Shown here: positions 15,599 to 24,029 of the stretch, piece after piece
Numbering within the stretch: the first letter of the stretch is position 1
Layout: the number at the start of each line of letters is the position of its first letter
From: an uncultured Alphaproteobacteria bacterium
GTDB taxonomy: Bacteria > Pseudomonadota > Alphaproteobacteria > RF32 > CAG-239
Reading direction: 5' to 3'
NCBI GenBank assembly: GCA_949282205.1
Contig: CASDOS010000042.1
Coordinates: 1-50,419, forward strand
DNA: 50,419 nucleotides
Made by a program: the position numbers and the translations under genes
The notes under the pieces: generated by a model
The model's database searches: none
What the model was told of the DNA's origin: nothing
The model's input: the letters and a program-made list of their open reading frames with translations, nothing else

Positions 15599-15612
15599 AG
15601 GTTTTTTGAAAC

Positions 15613-16269
15613 TTATGCGCAGATTATGCGATAGGCTTCTTCCGTACACATACAACGTGCAAATCGAAGAACTGCATAAGTTCGCTTTAATTCCGAAAAT
15701 TCTTTTTCGGTGAATGTTAATTCCCCTGTGGCTTCGATGATACTGCCATTGTGCCACAATACATAAAAAATACCTTTTTCCGTGGTTACTTGCCAAGCGA
15801 TGCTGGTTAAGTGTTTCTCTGCTAATGCGCCCAGCTTAATTTCTACTTGTTTGTGATGTCTATGAAAGGCTTTTTCAACCGATGATTTTCTCAAAAATAC
15901 AGGTTCTTGATTCGGTTTTAAACGCTCTAATTTCCATATTAGTTCACTTTTCCCGTTTGCTTCATGGTATACGGCTGATGTAATGCAGAATATCATCTGC
16001 TTTACGTTTTTGGGGCAGATGTAATTCTGTCCGGTCAGGCTTAAACGTATTAGCACTTTCGCATCACCCGAGTGATAAGTGTAACCGCTATCGGAATATA
16101 CCGTAATGAAATAATGGCGTAAATCTTCTGCGCTTAACTCTTTCATTTCTGCTTCGGCACGATTTGCGAAGGATTTTGGTGATTCTGTGTATTTGCGGCG
16201 GGGGCTGCTGGTTTCAACACCATAGTCCAAAACATCAAATGTTTGATTGCCATAGTTGATACTTCCCAT
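15613..16269 (-). CDS. Hypothetical cytoplasmic protein
   Basis: I do not recognise this 218-residue protein. It has no signal peptide or membrane helix. Its second half alternates beta-like segments (VEIKLGALAEKHLTSIAWQV, GIFYVLWHNGSIIEATGEL) and ends in a helix with a CMCTEE motif (FARCMCTEEAYRIICA). The N-terminus is polar with a possible flexible segment SSPRRKYTESPK. The leader is A/T-only with ATT before ATG and no Shine-Dalgarno site. It shares the terminator at 15557-15598. Confidence 0.65.
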   Translation of the reverse strand: MGSINYGNQTFDVLDYGVETSSPRRKYTESPKSFANRAEAEMKELSAEDLRHYFITVYSDSGYTYHSGDAKVLIRLSLTGQNYICPKNVKQMIFCITSAVYHEANGKSELIWKLERLKPNQEPVFLRKSSVEKAFHRHHKQVEIKLGALAEKHLTSIAWQVTTEKGIFYVLWHNGSIIEATGELTFTEKEFSELKRTYAVLRFARCMCTEEAYRIICA

Positions 16270-16469
16270 AATTATTTATTTAAAAATTAAACATATATTT
16301 ATTTTGATGGTTCTGTTTTAACTGCTTTTTGTCTATCCGTCAAGCTAAAAATGTTTTTATCAGGTAAAATTATGCCAATGTACGCTTTTTACTTGCTTTT
16401 TTAAAGAAATCTTATACATTGCGCGGTATAATAACTTTATCTGTGAATTTTATCTGTATGAGGTATTTG

Positions 16470-17921
16470 ATGCTGACTGCAAAAAATAATGTAGCAAATA
16501 TTCGGACCGAAGTTATGCAAAGAGTGGCTAAATCCTTTGTGGAAACAGAATTGGACGATATTGAAGAGGCTTTGAATGATTTAGTTGATGGTAAAAATTT
16601 TCGCCATAATCCTGACGCCGAAAAGGCGGCGATTAAAGGTCAAATTTTGGCGGCAATGGGATTTTTGTCGCAGGAAGTTGATGCGAATCGGAGTTTGAGG
16701 GATTTTGCAAAAGAGGCTTTGGTGCGTACAAAACCAACTCGCGCGGGATTGTCGGTGATTAAAGGGGCTTGTAATGCTTGCCGCTCCAAAACTTATGAGG
16801 TGACACCTATGTGTCAGGCTTGCGTGGCGCGTCCTTGTGAGCTGAATTGTGCTAAAAAGGCAATTACGGTTACTGATAAGGCCTTTATTGATCAGGATAA
16901 ATGTATAAAATGTGGCTTGTGCGCTACCTATTGCCCTTATGGGGCTATTCATAAATCTGTTGTACCTTGTGAAGATGCTTGTCCGGTTAATGCTATTAAA
17001 AAAGATGTAGATGGTCGTGAGGAAATTGATATCGAAAAATGTATTTCTTGCGGTAAATGTTTGCAGTCTTGTCCTTTTGGCGCAATTGTTTATAATTCGC
17101 AAATGATTGATGTCTTAAAGGTTCTCAAAAATCCCGATAAAAAAGTTGTGGCGATGGTCGCTCCCGCAATCTTGGGACAGTTCGGAAATGATTTGGGTAA
17201 AGTTATTGCTGCTTATAAAGCCTTGGGGTTTGATGATGTTATTGAAGTGGCTTATGGCGCTGACTTTACTTCTAAAAACGAATCGGCTGAATTTGTCGAA
17301 CGTATGAAAGAAGGTGCTCCGTTTATGACAACTTCTTGTTGTCCGGCTTATGTTAAAACCGCTAAAGTTCATGTTCCGGAAATTGCTCCATTTGTTTCTA
17401 ATACCGGAAGCCCAATGTATTATGCCGCAGAGGTTGTGAAAAAACGTTATCCCGATGCTGTTTCCGTATTCGTCGGCCCTTGTTTGGCTAAACGTATTGA
17501 AGCAGAAAATAATCCTAATGTCGATTATGTGTTAGTCTTTGGCGATGTTCAGGCAATGTTTGAGGCTAAAGGTATTGATATTAATGCTTTGGATGCGGCT
17601 GCTTTTGCTGATGAGGCTTCTTTACAATCTCGCCGTTATGCTATTTCCGGCGGTGTGGCCGCAGCGGTTGAAAACTTAATCGACGGTCGGGCTGATTATC
17701 GTCCGATGAAAATTAACGGTTTAACTAAAGAGGAAGTTAAAAACTTAAAACGTTATGCCGCTAAAGGTTTGGATAATGGTTGCAATATGCTTGAAGTTAT
17801 GTGTTGCGAAGGCGGCTGTATTGCAGGGCCGGGGTGCTTGTCTATGCCGAAAAAAGCTGCGGTTGTTTTGGAAAAATATGCCGCGGAAGGTAAAAATCAA
17901 AAGGATTGTGAAATTCATTGA
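16470..17921 (+). CDS. Monomeric [FeFe] hydrogenase, group B type
   Basis: This 483-residue enzyme reversibly makes H2 with electrons from ferredoxin. An N-terminal cysteine-rich region (CNACRSK..., MCQACVARPCELNC) and [4Fe-4S] ferredoxin motifs (CIKCGLCATYCPYGAI, CEDACPVNAI, CISCGKCLQSCPFGAI) lead to the H-cluster domain. The three H-cluster motifs are TSCCPAY (Cys290/291), GPCLAKRIEA (Cys338) and MCCEGGC (Cys446, Cys450). The group B signatures are GPCxAK and EGGC. The usual MAC of the third motif reads MCC here. The start at 16470 was chosen because GAGGT lies five bases upstream. No HydE/F/G maturase gene is in the window, so maturation genes must be elsewhere. It is a single gene with its own terminator. 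Confidence 0.93.
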   Translation: MLTAKNNVANIRTEVMQRVAKSFVETELDDIEEALNDLVDGKNFRHNPDAEKAAIKGQILAAMGFLSQEVDANRSLRDFAKEALVRTKPTRAGLSVIKGACNACRSKTYEVTPMCQACVARPCELNCAKKAITVTDKAFIDQDKCIKCGLCATYCPYGAIHKSVVPCEDACPVNAIKKDVDGREEIDIEKCISCGKCLQSCPFGAIVYNSQMIDVLKVLKNPDKKVVAMVAPAILGQFGNDLGKVIAAYKALGFDDVIEVAYGADFTSKNESAEFVERMKEGAPFMTTSCCPAYVKTAKVHVPEIAPFVSNTGSPMYYAAEVVKKRYPDAVSVFVGPCLAKRIEAENNPNVDYVLVFGDVQAMFEAKGIDINALDAAAFADEASLQSRRYAISGGVAAAVENLIDGRADYRPMKINGLTKEEVKNLKRYAAKGLDNGCNMLEVMCCEGGCIAGPGCLSMPKKAAVVLEKYAAEGKNQKDCEIH

Positions 17922-17947
17922 TTCTTTTGCCGAGGGTGTATTTAATG

Positions 17948-17970
17948 GGGTGTCCGGTGACGCCCTTTTT
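17948..17970 (+). terminator. Hydrogenase gene terminator
   Basis: GGGTGTC pairs with GACGCCC around CGGT, followed by a T-run. Confidence 0.85.
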
Positions 17971-18075
17971 GTTTGGAATTTTTTTAAGTTTTTTGCTTTA
18001 CTTTAAATTTTGTTTTGGGTAAATCTATATCTTGCGTTGGGAGGGAATTGTTTGTTTGCCTAGGAACTGAAACCG

Positions 18076-18606
18076 ATGTATGATAAATTTAGAGTTATTT
18101 GTTGTGAAAATCCTGAGAAATATCCCGATAAATTGTTTATTGATATTTATCCTGCCGACCATATTACACACGAGCTATTATATCGGATGCGCTTGAAACT
18201 TACACCCGATGTCTATGATATTACAGGTGGGGTTTATTTAGATGATTTGGGAAGTGGTAATGTTCGACTCAAATATATTAAGCATCATGATAAACGAATT
18301 CAAAAACAGCAGGCTTTGGTGCGAGAAAGAGTTGATGCTAAAATTCTTGAATTGTTTGCGGAAATGAAAGAACGTGGTATTGATAAAACTATTAACGTTT
18401 CATTGACTGAAGTTTATGAGATTTTTAGTGCTGATGAAATTTATCCCAAAAGTGCTAAGGATGAACGAATTCTAGAAGCGCAAAAACAATATGCCAAACG
18501 CCAAAAAATTATGGCGCAAAGACAACAATTTTATGCACGGCAAAAGTATGCTTCCTTTCCGCATATTGCTTTGAAAATCAGTCAGCTTGAACGTTCGGGT
18601 GATTAG
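18076..18606 (+). CDS. Hypothetical protein
   Basis: This unrecognised 176-residue cytoplasmic protein has a beta-rich first half (YDKFRVICCENPEKY, LFIDIYPADH, VYDITGGVYLDDL) and a long charged, Q/R/K-rich helical second half (KRQKIMAQRQQFYARQKY) that may form a coiled coil. AGGA sits ten bases before the ATG. Its last 29 bases overlap the convergent TlpA-like gene. Confidence 0.65.
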   Translation: MYDKFRVICCENPEKYPDKLFIDIYPADHITHELLYRMRLKLTPDVYDITGGVYLDDLGSGNVRLKYIKHHDKRIQKQQALVRERVDAKILELFAEMKERGIDKTINVSLTEVYEIFSADEIYPKSAKDERILEAQKQYAKRQKIMAQRQQFYARQKYASFPHIALKISQLERSGD

Positions 18607-19171
18607 GGGATTCTATGGGGAAAAGCTCAGGGGATTCTTCGGTGACAGTTTTTATCAACTGCTTGATTTGTTTGTAAAGTTTGTTTGAGCTCCAATCGGC
18701 TTCGCCTTGTATGGTGGCCACTTTTTTGCCTTGCTTGTTCATAATGACGGTATAGGGAGTGGAGCCTATTCCTAAACTTAATGATAGTTTGTTTTCTTCA
18801 TCATTGAAAAATGGAATGGTGGGGGCACCGTATTTGGTTAAAAATTTGCGTTCATCATCGTTGTTTCTCCACTCTGAAGCCGGTGATACTAACATGACTT
18901 TGATGTTGTCTTGAAGTGCTTGCGGGTAGAATTTTTCTAGCCGTTTCATCTCTCTTAAACATGGAAAGCAACTTTGTGACCAGAATATTAATATGGTTAA
19001 TTCTGATGTGGAGTCCAGTATGCGGAAATTTTCATTGTTTTCGGAAATTAATGTAACGTCCGGCATATTTACAGGATATTCCAATACATATAAACCTTTG
19101 GGACCATTGTATGCTTTGACGTTAAATGCAATAAATAAACAACAGATTATCGTGCAGATGAAGGTTTTCAT
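18578..19171 (-). CDS. TlpA-family thioredoxin-like protein, exported
   Basis: This 197-residue protein begins with a signal peptide (MKTFICTIICCLFIAFNVKA). It continues with a thioredoxin fold: LTILIFWSQSCFPCLREMKR holds the CxxC redox pair (CFPC), VMLVSPASEW and GAPTIPFFND follow, and GIGSTPYTVIMNKQGK contains the cis-proline TP. TlpA/ResA-type proteins keep periplasmic cysteines reduced, for example for cytochrome c or other envelope proteins. No cytochrome maturation gene is in the window. It overlaps the convergent gene at 18076-18606 by 29 bp. Confidence 0.85.
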   Translation of the reverse strand: MKTFICTIICCLFIAFNVKAYNGPKGLYVLEYPVNMPDVTLISENNENFRILDSTSELTILIFWSQSCFPCLREMKRLEKFYPQALQDNIKVMLVSPASEWRNNDDERKFLTKYGAPTIPFFNDEENKLSLSLGIGSTPYTVIMNKQGKKVATIQGEADWSSNKLYKQIKQLIKTVTEESPELFPIESPNHPNVQAD

Positions 19172-19267
19172 GGGGCTTTTTCCTGTTAATTACTTCAATT
19201 CAACTTTGTACTTTAGGCGCTTTTCATATAAACTGCCTTTGGATTTATTCAATGTGTAGGGCAAAAA

Positions 19268-19405
19268 ATGAAATATTTAGTTAAATTTTTAATGATTTTT
19301 TCAGTATTTTTTTCCATCTTATATGTAAGTGCTTGCGGAAGAATTTCTGCTAATCAACCAATTAAAGGGAGCGGTTATCCGCATTCTTATCCGAGACATT
19401 ATTAG
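19268..19405 (+). CDS. Small lipoprotein (LptM-like)
   Basis: A 45-codon gene, shorter than usual gene-finding cutoffs, encodes a lysine-containing hydrophobic signal peptide ending in the lipobox VSAC. The mature peptide starts CGRIS and ends KGSGYPHSYPRHY. Very small lipoproteins with a CG start and a P/Y-rich YPxxYP end are typical of the alphaproteobacterial version of LptM, which helps assemble the LPS translocon. The next gene (vWA protein) begins 23 bp downstream on the same strand, so they may be cotranscribed. The start lacks a strong Shine-Dalgarno site. The lipoprotein nature is clear; the LptM assignment is tentative. Confidence 0.65.
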   Translation: MKYLVKFLMIFSVFFSILYVSACGRISANQPIKGSGYPHSYPRHY

Positions 19406-19428
19406 TCTTTGCTTTTTGAGGGAATGTT

Positions 19429-20121
19429 ATGGCAAATAAAGATGATTTTTCTGATGTGATGATTCCTTATGTGGAATTTGCTGAAAATGCTAATGAGAGA
19501 ACACCTTGTATTTTGGTGTTGGATTGTTCAGGTTCTATGCGCGGTGAGCCGATTAAGCAACTTAATTCCGGTTTGCAGGCGTTGGAAAAAGAATTAAAAG
19601 ATGATATTGATGCCAGTTCTCGAGTTCAGTTGCTGGTTATTAAAGCATATGGAAAAGATGATGCCGAAATTTCTGCTGATTGGGTCGATGCTATGAATTT
19701 TACCGCACCGGTTATGGAAGCGTCCGGACTTTCTCCTATCGGTAAAGCTATGGAGTTGGCTTTGCATAAAATTGAAGAACAAAAGTGTTTGTATGATAGT
19801 TGCGGTATTACTTCTAAACGCCCGTGGATATTCCTTATCAGTGACGGTGAACCGACAGACTATGGCTGGGAGTTGGCGGCGGCTAAATGTCGTGAAGCAC
19901 AGCAAAATAAAAAAGTGGTTATTCATGCGGTAGGAACGCAAGGGGCTAATTTGGAAAAACTTGCAAAGTTCTCTTTGATGCCGCCGAAGCGTTTGAGTGG
20001 ATTAAAATTTACGGAGTTCTTCCTGTGGCTTTCTCGCAGCGTATCTTGTGTGTCCAGAGCGGCGCCGAATATGCCTGATATTTTAGATGATATTGAGGCT
20101 TGGCATGAAGAAAACGCCTAG
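19429..20121 (+). CDS. TerY-like von Willebrand A protein
   Basis: This 230-residue protein is a single vWA domain. The MIDAS metal site is seen in LVLDCSGSM (Asp32, Ser34, Ser36), GLSPIGKAM and LISDGEPTDYG. TerY-type vWA proteins organise protein complexes and occur in a conserved triad with a PP2C phosphatase and a protein kinase (TerY-P). Here the same three genes follow in order and overlap: the phosphatase start lies 17 bp inside this gene. GAGGGAATG precedes the ATG. The metal-coordinating pattern is intact. Confidence 0.9.
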   Translation: MANKDDFSDVMIPYVEFAENANERTPCILVLDCSGSMRGEPIKQLNSGLQALEKELKDDIDASSRVQLLVIKAYGKDDAEISADWVDAMNFTAPVMEASGLSPIGKAMELALHKIEEQKCLYDSCGITSKRPWIFLISDGEPTDYGWELAAAKCREAQQNKKVVIHAVGTQGANLEKLAKFSLMPPKRLSGLKFTEFFLWLSRSVSCVSRAAPNMPDILDDIEAWHEENA

Positions 20122-20899
20122 GTCTATTCGGGTTATTGCTACCAAAATTACAGGCGGATTGCATCTCGCTAAACAAAAGCCTTGTCAGGATTTTTATCAA
20201 TATGCCTGCTCAGGAAATAAATTGGTTGCGGTGGTTTCGGATGGCGCAGGCTCGGCTGTTTATGGAAAAATCGGGGCGAAGATTATTTGTGAAACGTTGG
20301 TTAATGTGCTTATTAATACTCCCCTTAAAAATACTAAAGAGGCCGTTATTAAAGCTATCAATATGGCTCGTTCAAGATTAGTTATCCATCGGCTTAATAA
20401 ATCTAAATCCGAACGCGAAATCCTTAATTTTTCGGCGACGATTGTCGGGGTTGTTTATCATAAAAATCGTGGTGTCTTTTTTCATATCGGTGATGGTGCA
20501 GGTATAGCCGTACATACGGTTAAAGCGGAAAAAGAAATCCAGAGTAATCAAAGCGTTTCTTCCGGCACTAAAGTTAAATATACTCTCTCTCGACCGGCAA
20601 ACGGCTCTTTTTCGTGCGAAACATATTTCTATACAATGAAAAATTGGGCCGATTGCTTGCGCTTTACTCCGATTGAAAAAGCAGAGGCTCTGTTTTTAAT
20701 GACAGACGGTGTTACTAATTTTGCTCTTTCTGAAGATATGTGTGAGCTTAAAAACGGTTTTATCGAACCGATTAATCAATATCTTAGAAATGAGCAAAAT
20801 AAAACCAGGGCGCTTAGGGCTCTCAATAATACTTTGGATACGAAACAGGCGCGTAAACTTAACTCCGATGATAAAACTTTTTTGTGGGCAGGGCTATGA
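20105..20899 (+). CDS. PP2C-family Ser/Thr phosphatase of a TerY-P triad
   Basis: This 264-residue phosphatase shows the PP2C metal motifs: KPCQDFYQY, VVSDGAGSAVYGKIGA, FHIGDGAGIAV, ALFLMTDGVTNF and the final DDKTFLWAGL. It should remove phosphate added by the kinase next door or act on the vWA partner. The ATG at 20105 was chosen because GAGG lies six bases upstream; an ATG at 20087 is in frame. The gene overlaps the vWA gene by 17 bp and the kinase gene by ATGA, so translation of the three is coupled. Confidence 0.9.
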   Translation: MKKTPRSIRVIATKITGGLHLAKQKPCQDFYQYACSGNKLVAVVSDGAGSAVYGKIGAKIICETLVNVLINTPLKNTKEAVIKAINMARSRLVIHRLNKSKSEREILNFSATIVGVVYHKNRGVFFHIGDGAGIAVHTVKAEKEIQSNQSVSSGTKVKYTLSRPANGSFSCETYFYTMKNWADCLRFTPIEKAEALFLMTDGVTNFALSEDMCELKNGFIEPINQYLRNEQNKTRALRALNNTLDTKQARKLNSDDKTFLWAGL

Positions 20900-22386
20900 A
20901 TACAGAAGCGATTTCTTTATCTGATCAGCCAACATTGACACCTGAATTGCAATTTAATGCGATTTTTGCCGATAGAAGTTTTAAACGCGTTACTTTGGGT
21001 AAATTGCTTAATAAAGGCGGTGCAGCCGGTAAAATTTATCAAATTGTCGGACAGACAGATAAAGTTGCAAAAATCTTTCATGAGCGACAGAAAAGTAATA
21101 CGAATCGTTTGAAATTAGAGGCAATGGTTATCAATAATCCGAATATTCCAAGCGTGACAGCCGGCGGTGTGGAATATGTGCAAATCGCTTGGCCGGAAGC
21201 TGTTTTAGAAGATGATGAAGGATATTGTGTCGGCTATATGATGCCTTTTATTGATACTTCCGCTGCGGTTTCTTTAGACCATCTCATGCAAGGTGCCGTT
21301 CGAGCTAAACTCGGCTTGAGCGATAAGTACGAATATCGTGTTATGGCGGCTTATAATGTTGCTCTTATGGTAGCGTCTTTGCATAAATATGGGCACTATA
21401 TTATAGATTTAAAGCCGGCGAACGTTTCTATCTATAAAAAAACAATGACTGTCGCTATGTTTGATTGTGACGGTTTTTCTATTCAGGGAGAACAGGCTCG
21501 CTTTCCGGCAGAATTTGTGAGTGAAGAGTATATCTATCCCGAAGGTATGGCGCAGTCTTGTGATGAAATGGGAGAAGAACAAGATAAGTTTGCTTTGGCG
21601 GTTATTATCTTTAAACTGCTTAACAATGGTATTCATCCGTTTTCCGGAGTGGTTAAGAAAAATGCTGATAGCGCGCTGTCTATTCAGGAGCGTATTGAGC
21701 AATATCATTATGCGTACGGAATGTGGGGGGATACTTATCAGGCGCCCCATCCTTATAGCATTCATGAATTTTTGCCACAGAGTACATTGAAACTTTTTGA
21801 CCGTGCTTTTGTGAAAGGTCAGAAAAGACCAACGGCGGTTGAATGGCAGGTAGAATTAGACTATTTGCTCAAAAATTTGAAGCATTGTAAAAAGAATCCA
21901 AATCATGCGTATTTTACGAATAAGGGTTGTGGGTTATGTGTGGCGGAAGATCGCTTAAAAGCTAACCTCAAAACTATTCAGGAAAAGAAGGCTGAACCTC
22001 GTAAAATTCGTGGTTTTGAGATAAAGAAACTGTCTCGTGAAAGTATGGAACATGATAAATGGGTACGTATGCAGAGCGAAAAAAGAGCGATGCGCGTGAC
22101 GTATTTTATTGTTATGCTTTATAGCTTACTGATGACATCGTTGCCTCGAATTGCATTGGAGTATAAAACGACTTTGGATGAGTTGGGGATATCTTTGCAA
22201 TTAGTTGGATGCATTATTGGGTTTAATTTGTTGCATTGGTTAGTGAAAAAATGTCGTAAATTTTTGGTTAGACGTATTGGTAGTTCAACCGTAAATGCTT
22301 TAATTACATATACTTATTGCTGTGTGGCTACAGCTCTTATTGTCGGAAACGATATTGATTGGGCTAAATTGTTTAAGGCTTTCTAA
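20896..22386 (+). CDS. Membrane-anchored protein kinase of a TerY-P triad
   Basis: This 496-residue protein has a kinase domain in about residues 30-320: a glycine-rich NKGGAAGKIY loop, the VAKIF lysine, YIIDLKPANVSIY (catalytic loop; IID replaces the usual HRD) and FDCDGF (for DFG). A zinc-binding CKKNPNHAYF...CGLC element follows, as in TerY-P kinases. Then comes a basic coiled segment and three hydrophobic helices (VTYFIVMLYSLLMTSL, ISLQLVGCIIGFNLLHWL, VNALITYTYCCVATALIV). The membrane anchor suggests signalling at the envelope. The ATG overlaps the phosphatase stop (ATGA). The triad has been linked to Ter-type stress responses; the stimulus here is unknown. Confidence 0.88.
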   Translation: MNTEAISLSDQPTLTPELQFNAIFADRSFKRVTLGKLLNKGGAAGKIYQIVGQTDKVAKIFHERQKSNTNRLKLEAMVINNPNIPSVTAGGVEYVQIAWPEAVLEDDEGYCVGYMMPFIDTSAAVSLDHLMQGAVRAKLGLSDKYEYRVMAAYNVALMVASLHKYGHYIIDLKPANVSIYKKTMTVAMFDCDGFSIQGEQARFPAEFVSEEYIYPEGMAQSCDEMGEEQDKFALAVIIFKLLNNGIHPFSGVVKKNADSALSIQERIEQYHYAYGMWGDTYQAPHPYSIHEFLPQSTLKLFDRAFVKGQKRPTAVEWQVELDYLLKNLKHCKKNPNHAYFTNKGCGLCVAEDRLKANLKTIQEKKAEPRKIRGFEIKKLSRESMEHDKWVRMQSEKRAMRVTYFIVMLYSLLMTSLPRIALEYKTTLDELGISLQLVGCIIGFNLLHWLVKKCRKFLVRRIGSSTVNALITYTYCCVATALIVGNDIDWAKLFKAF

Positions 22387-22496
22387 GTCTATGGTTTCCA
22401 TAAGGATACTAACAACCTTTTAAGTGCCTACTTTTCATTTTAAAAATTGTTGTTATAAATTAAGTATTGGTTATTTGATAATTTAAGGAAAAATTT

Positions 22497-23888
22497 GTGA
22501 TAAATTTAAAGAATATTGTTATCTCGGGTAAAGAAGTTTGCCCTATTATTGAAGGTGGTAAAGGTATTAACGGAACAGATGGTCGCAGTAGCGGTGCTTT
22601 TGCGAAAGAGGGTTGCGTTGGTACAATTTCTTTAGTCAGCGCAGATTACTATGATGAAAACGGTAAGCCTGTTTTGGAACGTTCTCATCGCTTGAAACGT
22701 CAGGAACGTCATGAAGATTTAATTGCCGGTGCTATTAAGGGCGGTATTGCTCAGGCTCAAATTGCTCACGAAATTGCCGGAAATAACGGACGTATCCATG
22801 TTAATGAATTATGGGAATTGGCTGATTCCGAGACCGTGATTACTGAAGTTTTAAAAGGGGCAAAAGGTTTAATTCATGGTGTGACTTGTGGCGCAGGGCT
22901 TCCTTATAAATTAGGGGAAATTGCATCGGCTCATGGTGTTTATTATTATCCTATTGTTTCTTCTGCAAGAGCTTTTCAGATTTTATGGAAGCGCGCTTAT
23001 GTAAATTATAGCGAATTTTTGGGTGGTGTTGTTTATGAAGATCCTTGGCTTGCAGGTGGTCATAACGGTCTTTCTAATGCCGAGAATCCAGAAGAACCTC
23101 AAAATCCGTATAATCGTATTAAAGAGTTGCGCGCAACGCTTAATAAATTGGGTTTAAGCGAAACTCCGATTGTCATTGCCGGTGGAGTTTGGTCGCTTAG
23201 CGATTGGGAAGATTATTTGGATAATCCAGAAATTGGTAAAGTTGCTTTCCAATTTGGTACAAGACCGATGATTACTACCGAGAGTCCTATTAGCGATGCT
23301 TGGAAGCAAGTTATGCTTAAGACAAAACCGGGTGATGTTGTTTTGCAACGCTTTAGCCCGACAGGGTTCTATTCTTCAGCAATTAAAAATAAATTCTTAT
23401 CACGTTTGATTGAACGCAAAGAAGGTGAAATCGCTTATAAACTTGAAGCTGATGAGGAATTTGATACACCATTGTCTTTGAGCAATGTTAAAGAGGTGTA
23501 CATAAAATCAGCTGATTTGGCTAAAGCTGATAATCAGATTAAAGCTGGTTTTACGGTTATTCAGGAAACACCTGATTCAACAGTTGTCTTTTTGACACCG
23601 CAGGAATGGACTGTTATGAAAGATGACAGAGCTAAATGCTTAGGCTGTTTGTCTCAATGTCAATTTTCTGCATGGTCTGGTGCAAATGGTACAACCGGAA
23701 AAATATGCGATCCTCGTACATATTGTATTCATAAGACTTTGTTTGATATTAGCCATAATGGTAAAACTGATGATAATTTGTTATTTGCAGGACATCAAGT
23801 TTATCGTTTTGGACAAGATCCGCTTTATGCTAATGGACATATTCCAACAACGCATGAGTTGATTGAAGCTATTAAAGCAGGGCGTTAA
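22497..23888 (+). CDS. Nitronate-monooxygenase-like flavin enzyme with a cysteine-rich C-terminus
   Basis: The first about 330 residues of this 463-residue protein form an NMO/2-nitropropane-dioxygenase-type FMN barrel: KGAKGLIHGVTCGAGLP, AGGHNGLS with the phosphate-binding loop IVIAGGVWSL and FQFGTRPMIT. The C-terminal about 110 residues are additional and contain CLGCLSQCQFSAWS with a further pair of cysteines (KICDPRTYC), which may bind an Fe-S cluster or zinc. Translation starts at GTG 22497 with AAGGA upstream. The true substrate of such enzymes is often unknown; a flavin- and possibly Fe-S-dependent oxidoreductase is the safest description. A strong terminator follows. Confidence 0.82.
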   Translation: MINLKNIVISGKEVCPIIEGGKGINGTDGRSSGAFAKEGCVGTISLVSADYYDENGKPVLERSHRLKRQERHEDLIAGAIKGGIAQAQIAHEIAGNNGRIHVNELWELADSETVITEVLKGAKGLIHGVTCGAGLPYKLGEIASAHGVYYYPIVSSARAFQILWKRAYVNYSEFLGGVVYEDPWLAGGHNGLSNAENPEEPQNPYNRIKELRATLNKLGLSETPIVIAGGVWSLSDWEDYLDNPEIGKVAFQFGTRPMITTESPISDAWKQVMLKTKPGDVVLQRFSPTGFYSSAIKNKFLSRLIERKEGEIAYKLEADEEFDTPLSLSNVKEVYIKSADLAKADNQIKAGFTVIQETPDSTVVFLTPQEWTVMKDDRAKCLGCLSQCQFSAWSGANGTTGKICDPRTYCIHKTLFDISHNGKTDDNLLFAGHQVYRFGQDPLYANGHIPTTHELIEAIKAGR

Positions 23889-23906
23889 AATAGTTGATAA
23901 ACGTAT

Positions 23907-23937
23907 AAAAAAAGAGAGGGCTTTCCTCTCTTTTTTT
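23907..23937 (+). terminator. Terminator of the NMO-like gene
   Basis: AAAAAAAGAGAGG pairs with CCTCTC plus a T-run. Confidence 0.85.
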
Positions 23938-23982
23938 ATGTCAATCGTATTGGGTGAATATAGAAATCTCGGTTTGAAGTAT

Positions 23983-24010
23983 AAAAAAACTCCCGCAATA
24001 TGCAGGAGCT
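23983..24010 (-). terminator. Terminator of the YqaA/DedA gene
   Basis: On the minus strand CTCCTGCA pairs with TGCGGGAG, followed by a T-run. Confidence 0.8.
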
Positions 24011-24029
24011 TTTCTTTATCTTTTGTTCG

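Noticed and set aside
16270..16469. FNR-type TTGAT-N4-ATCAA operator before the hydrogenase gene
   Set aside because: I found no matching site by eye; only a TATAAT at 16427-16432 without a convincing -35.
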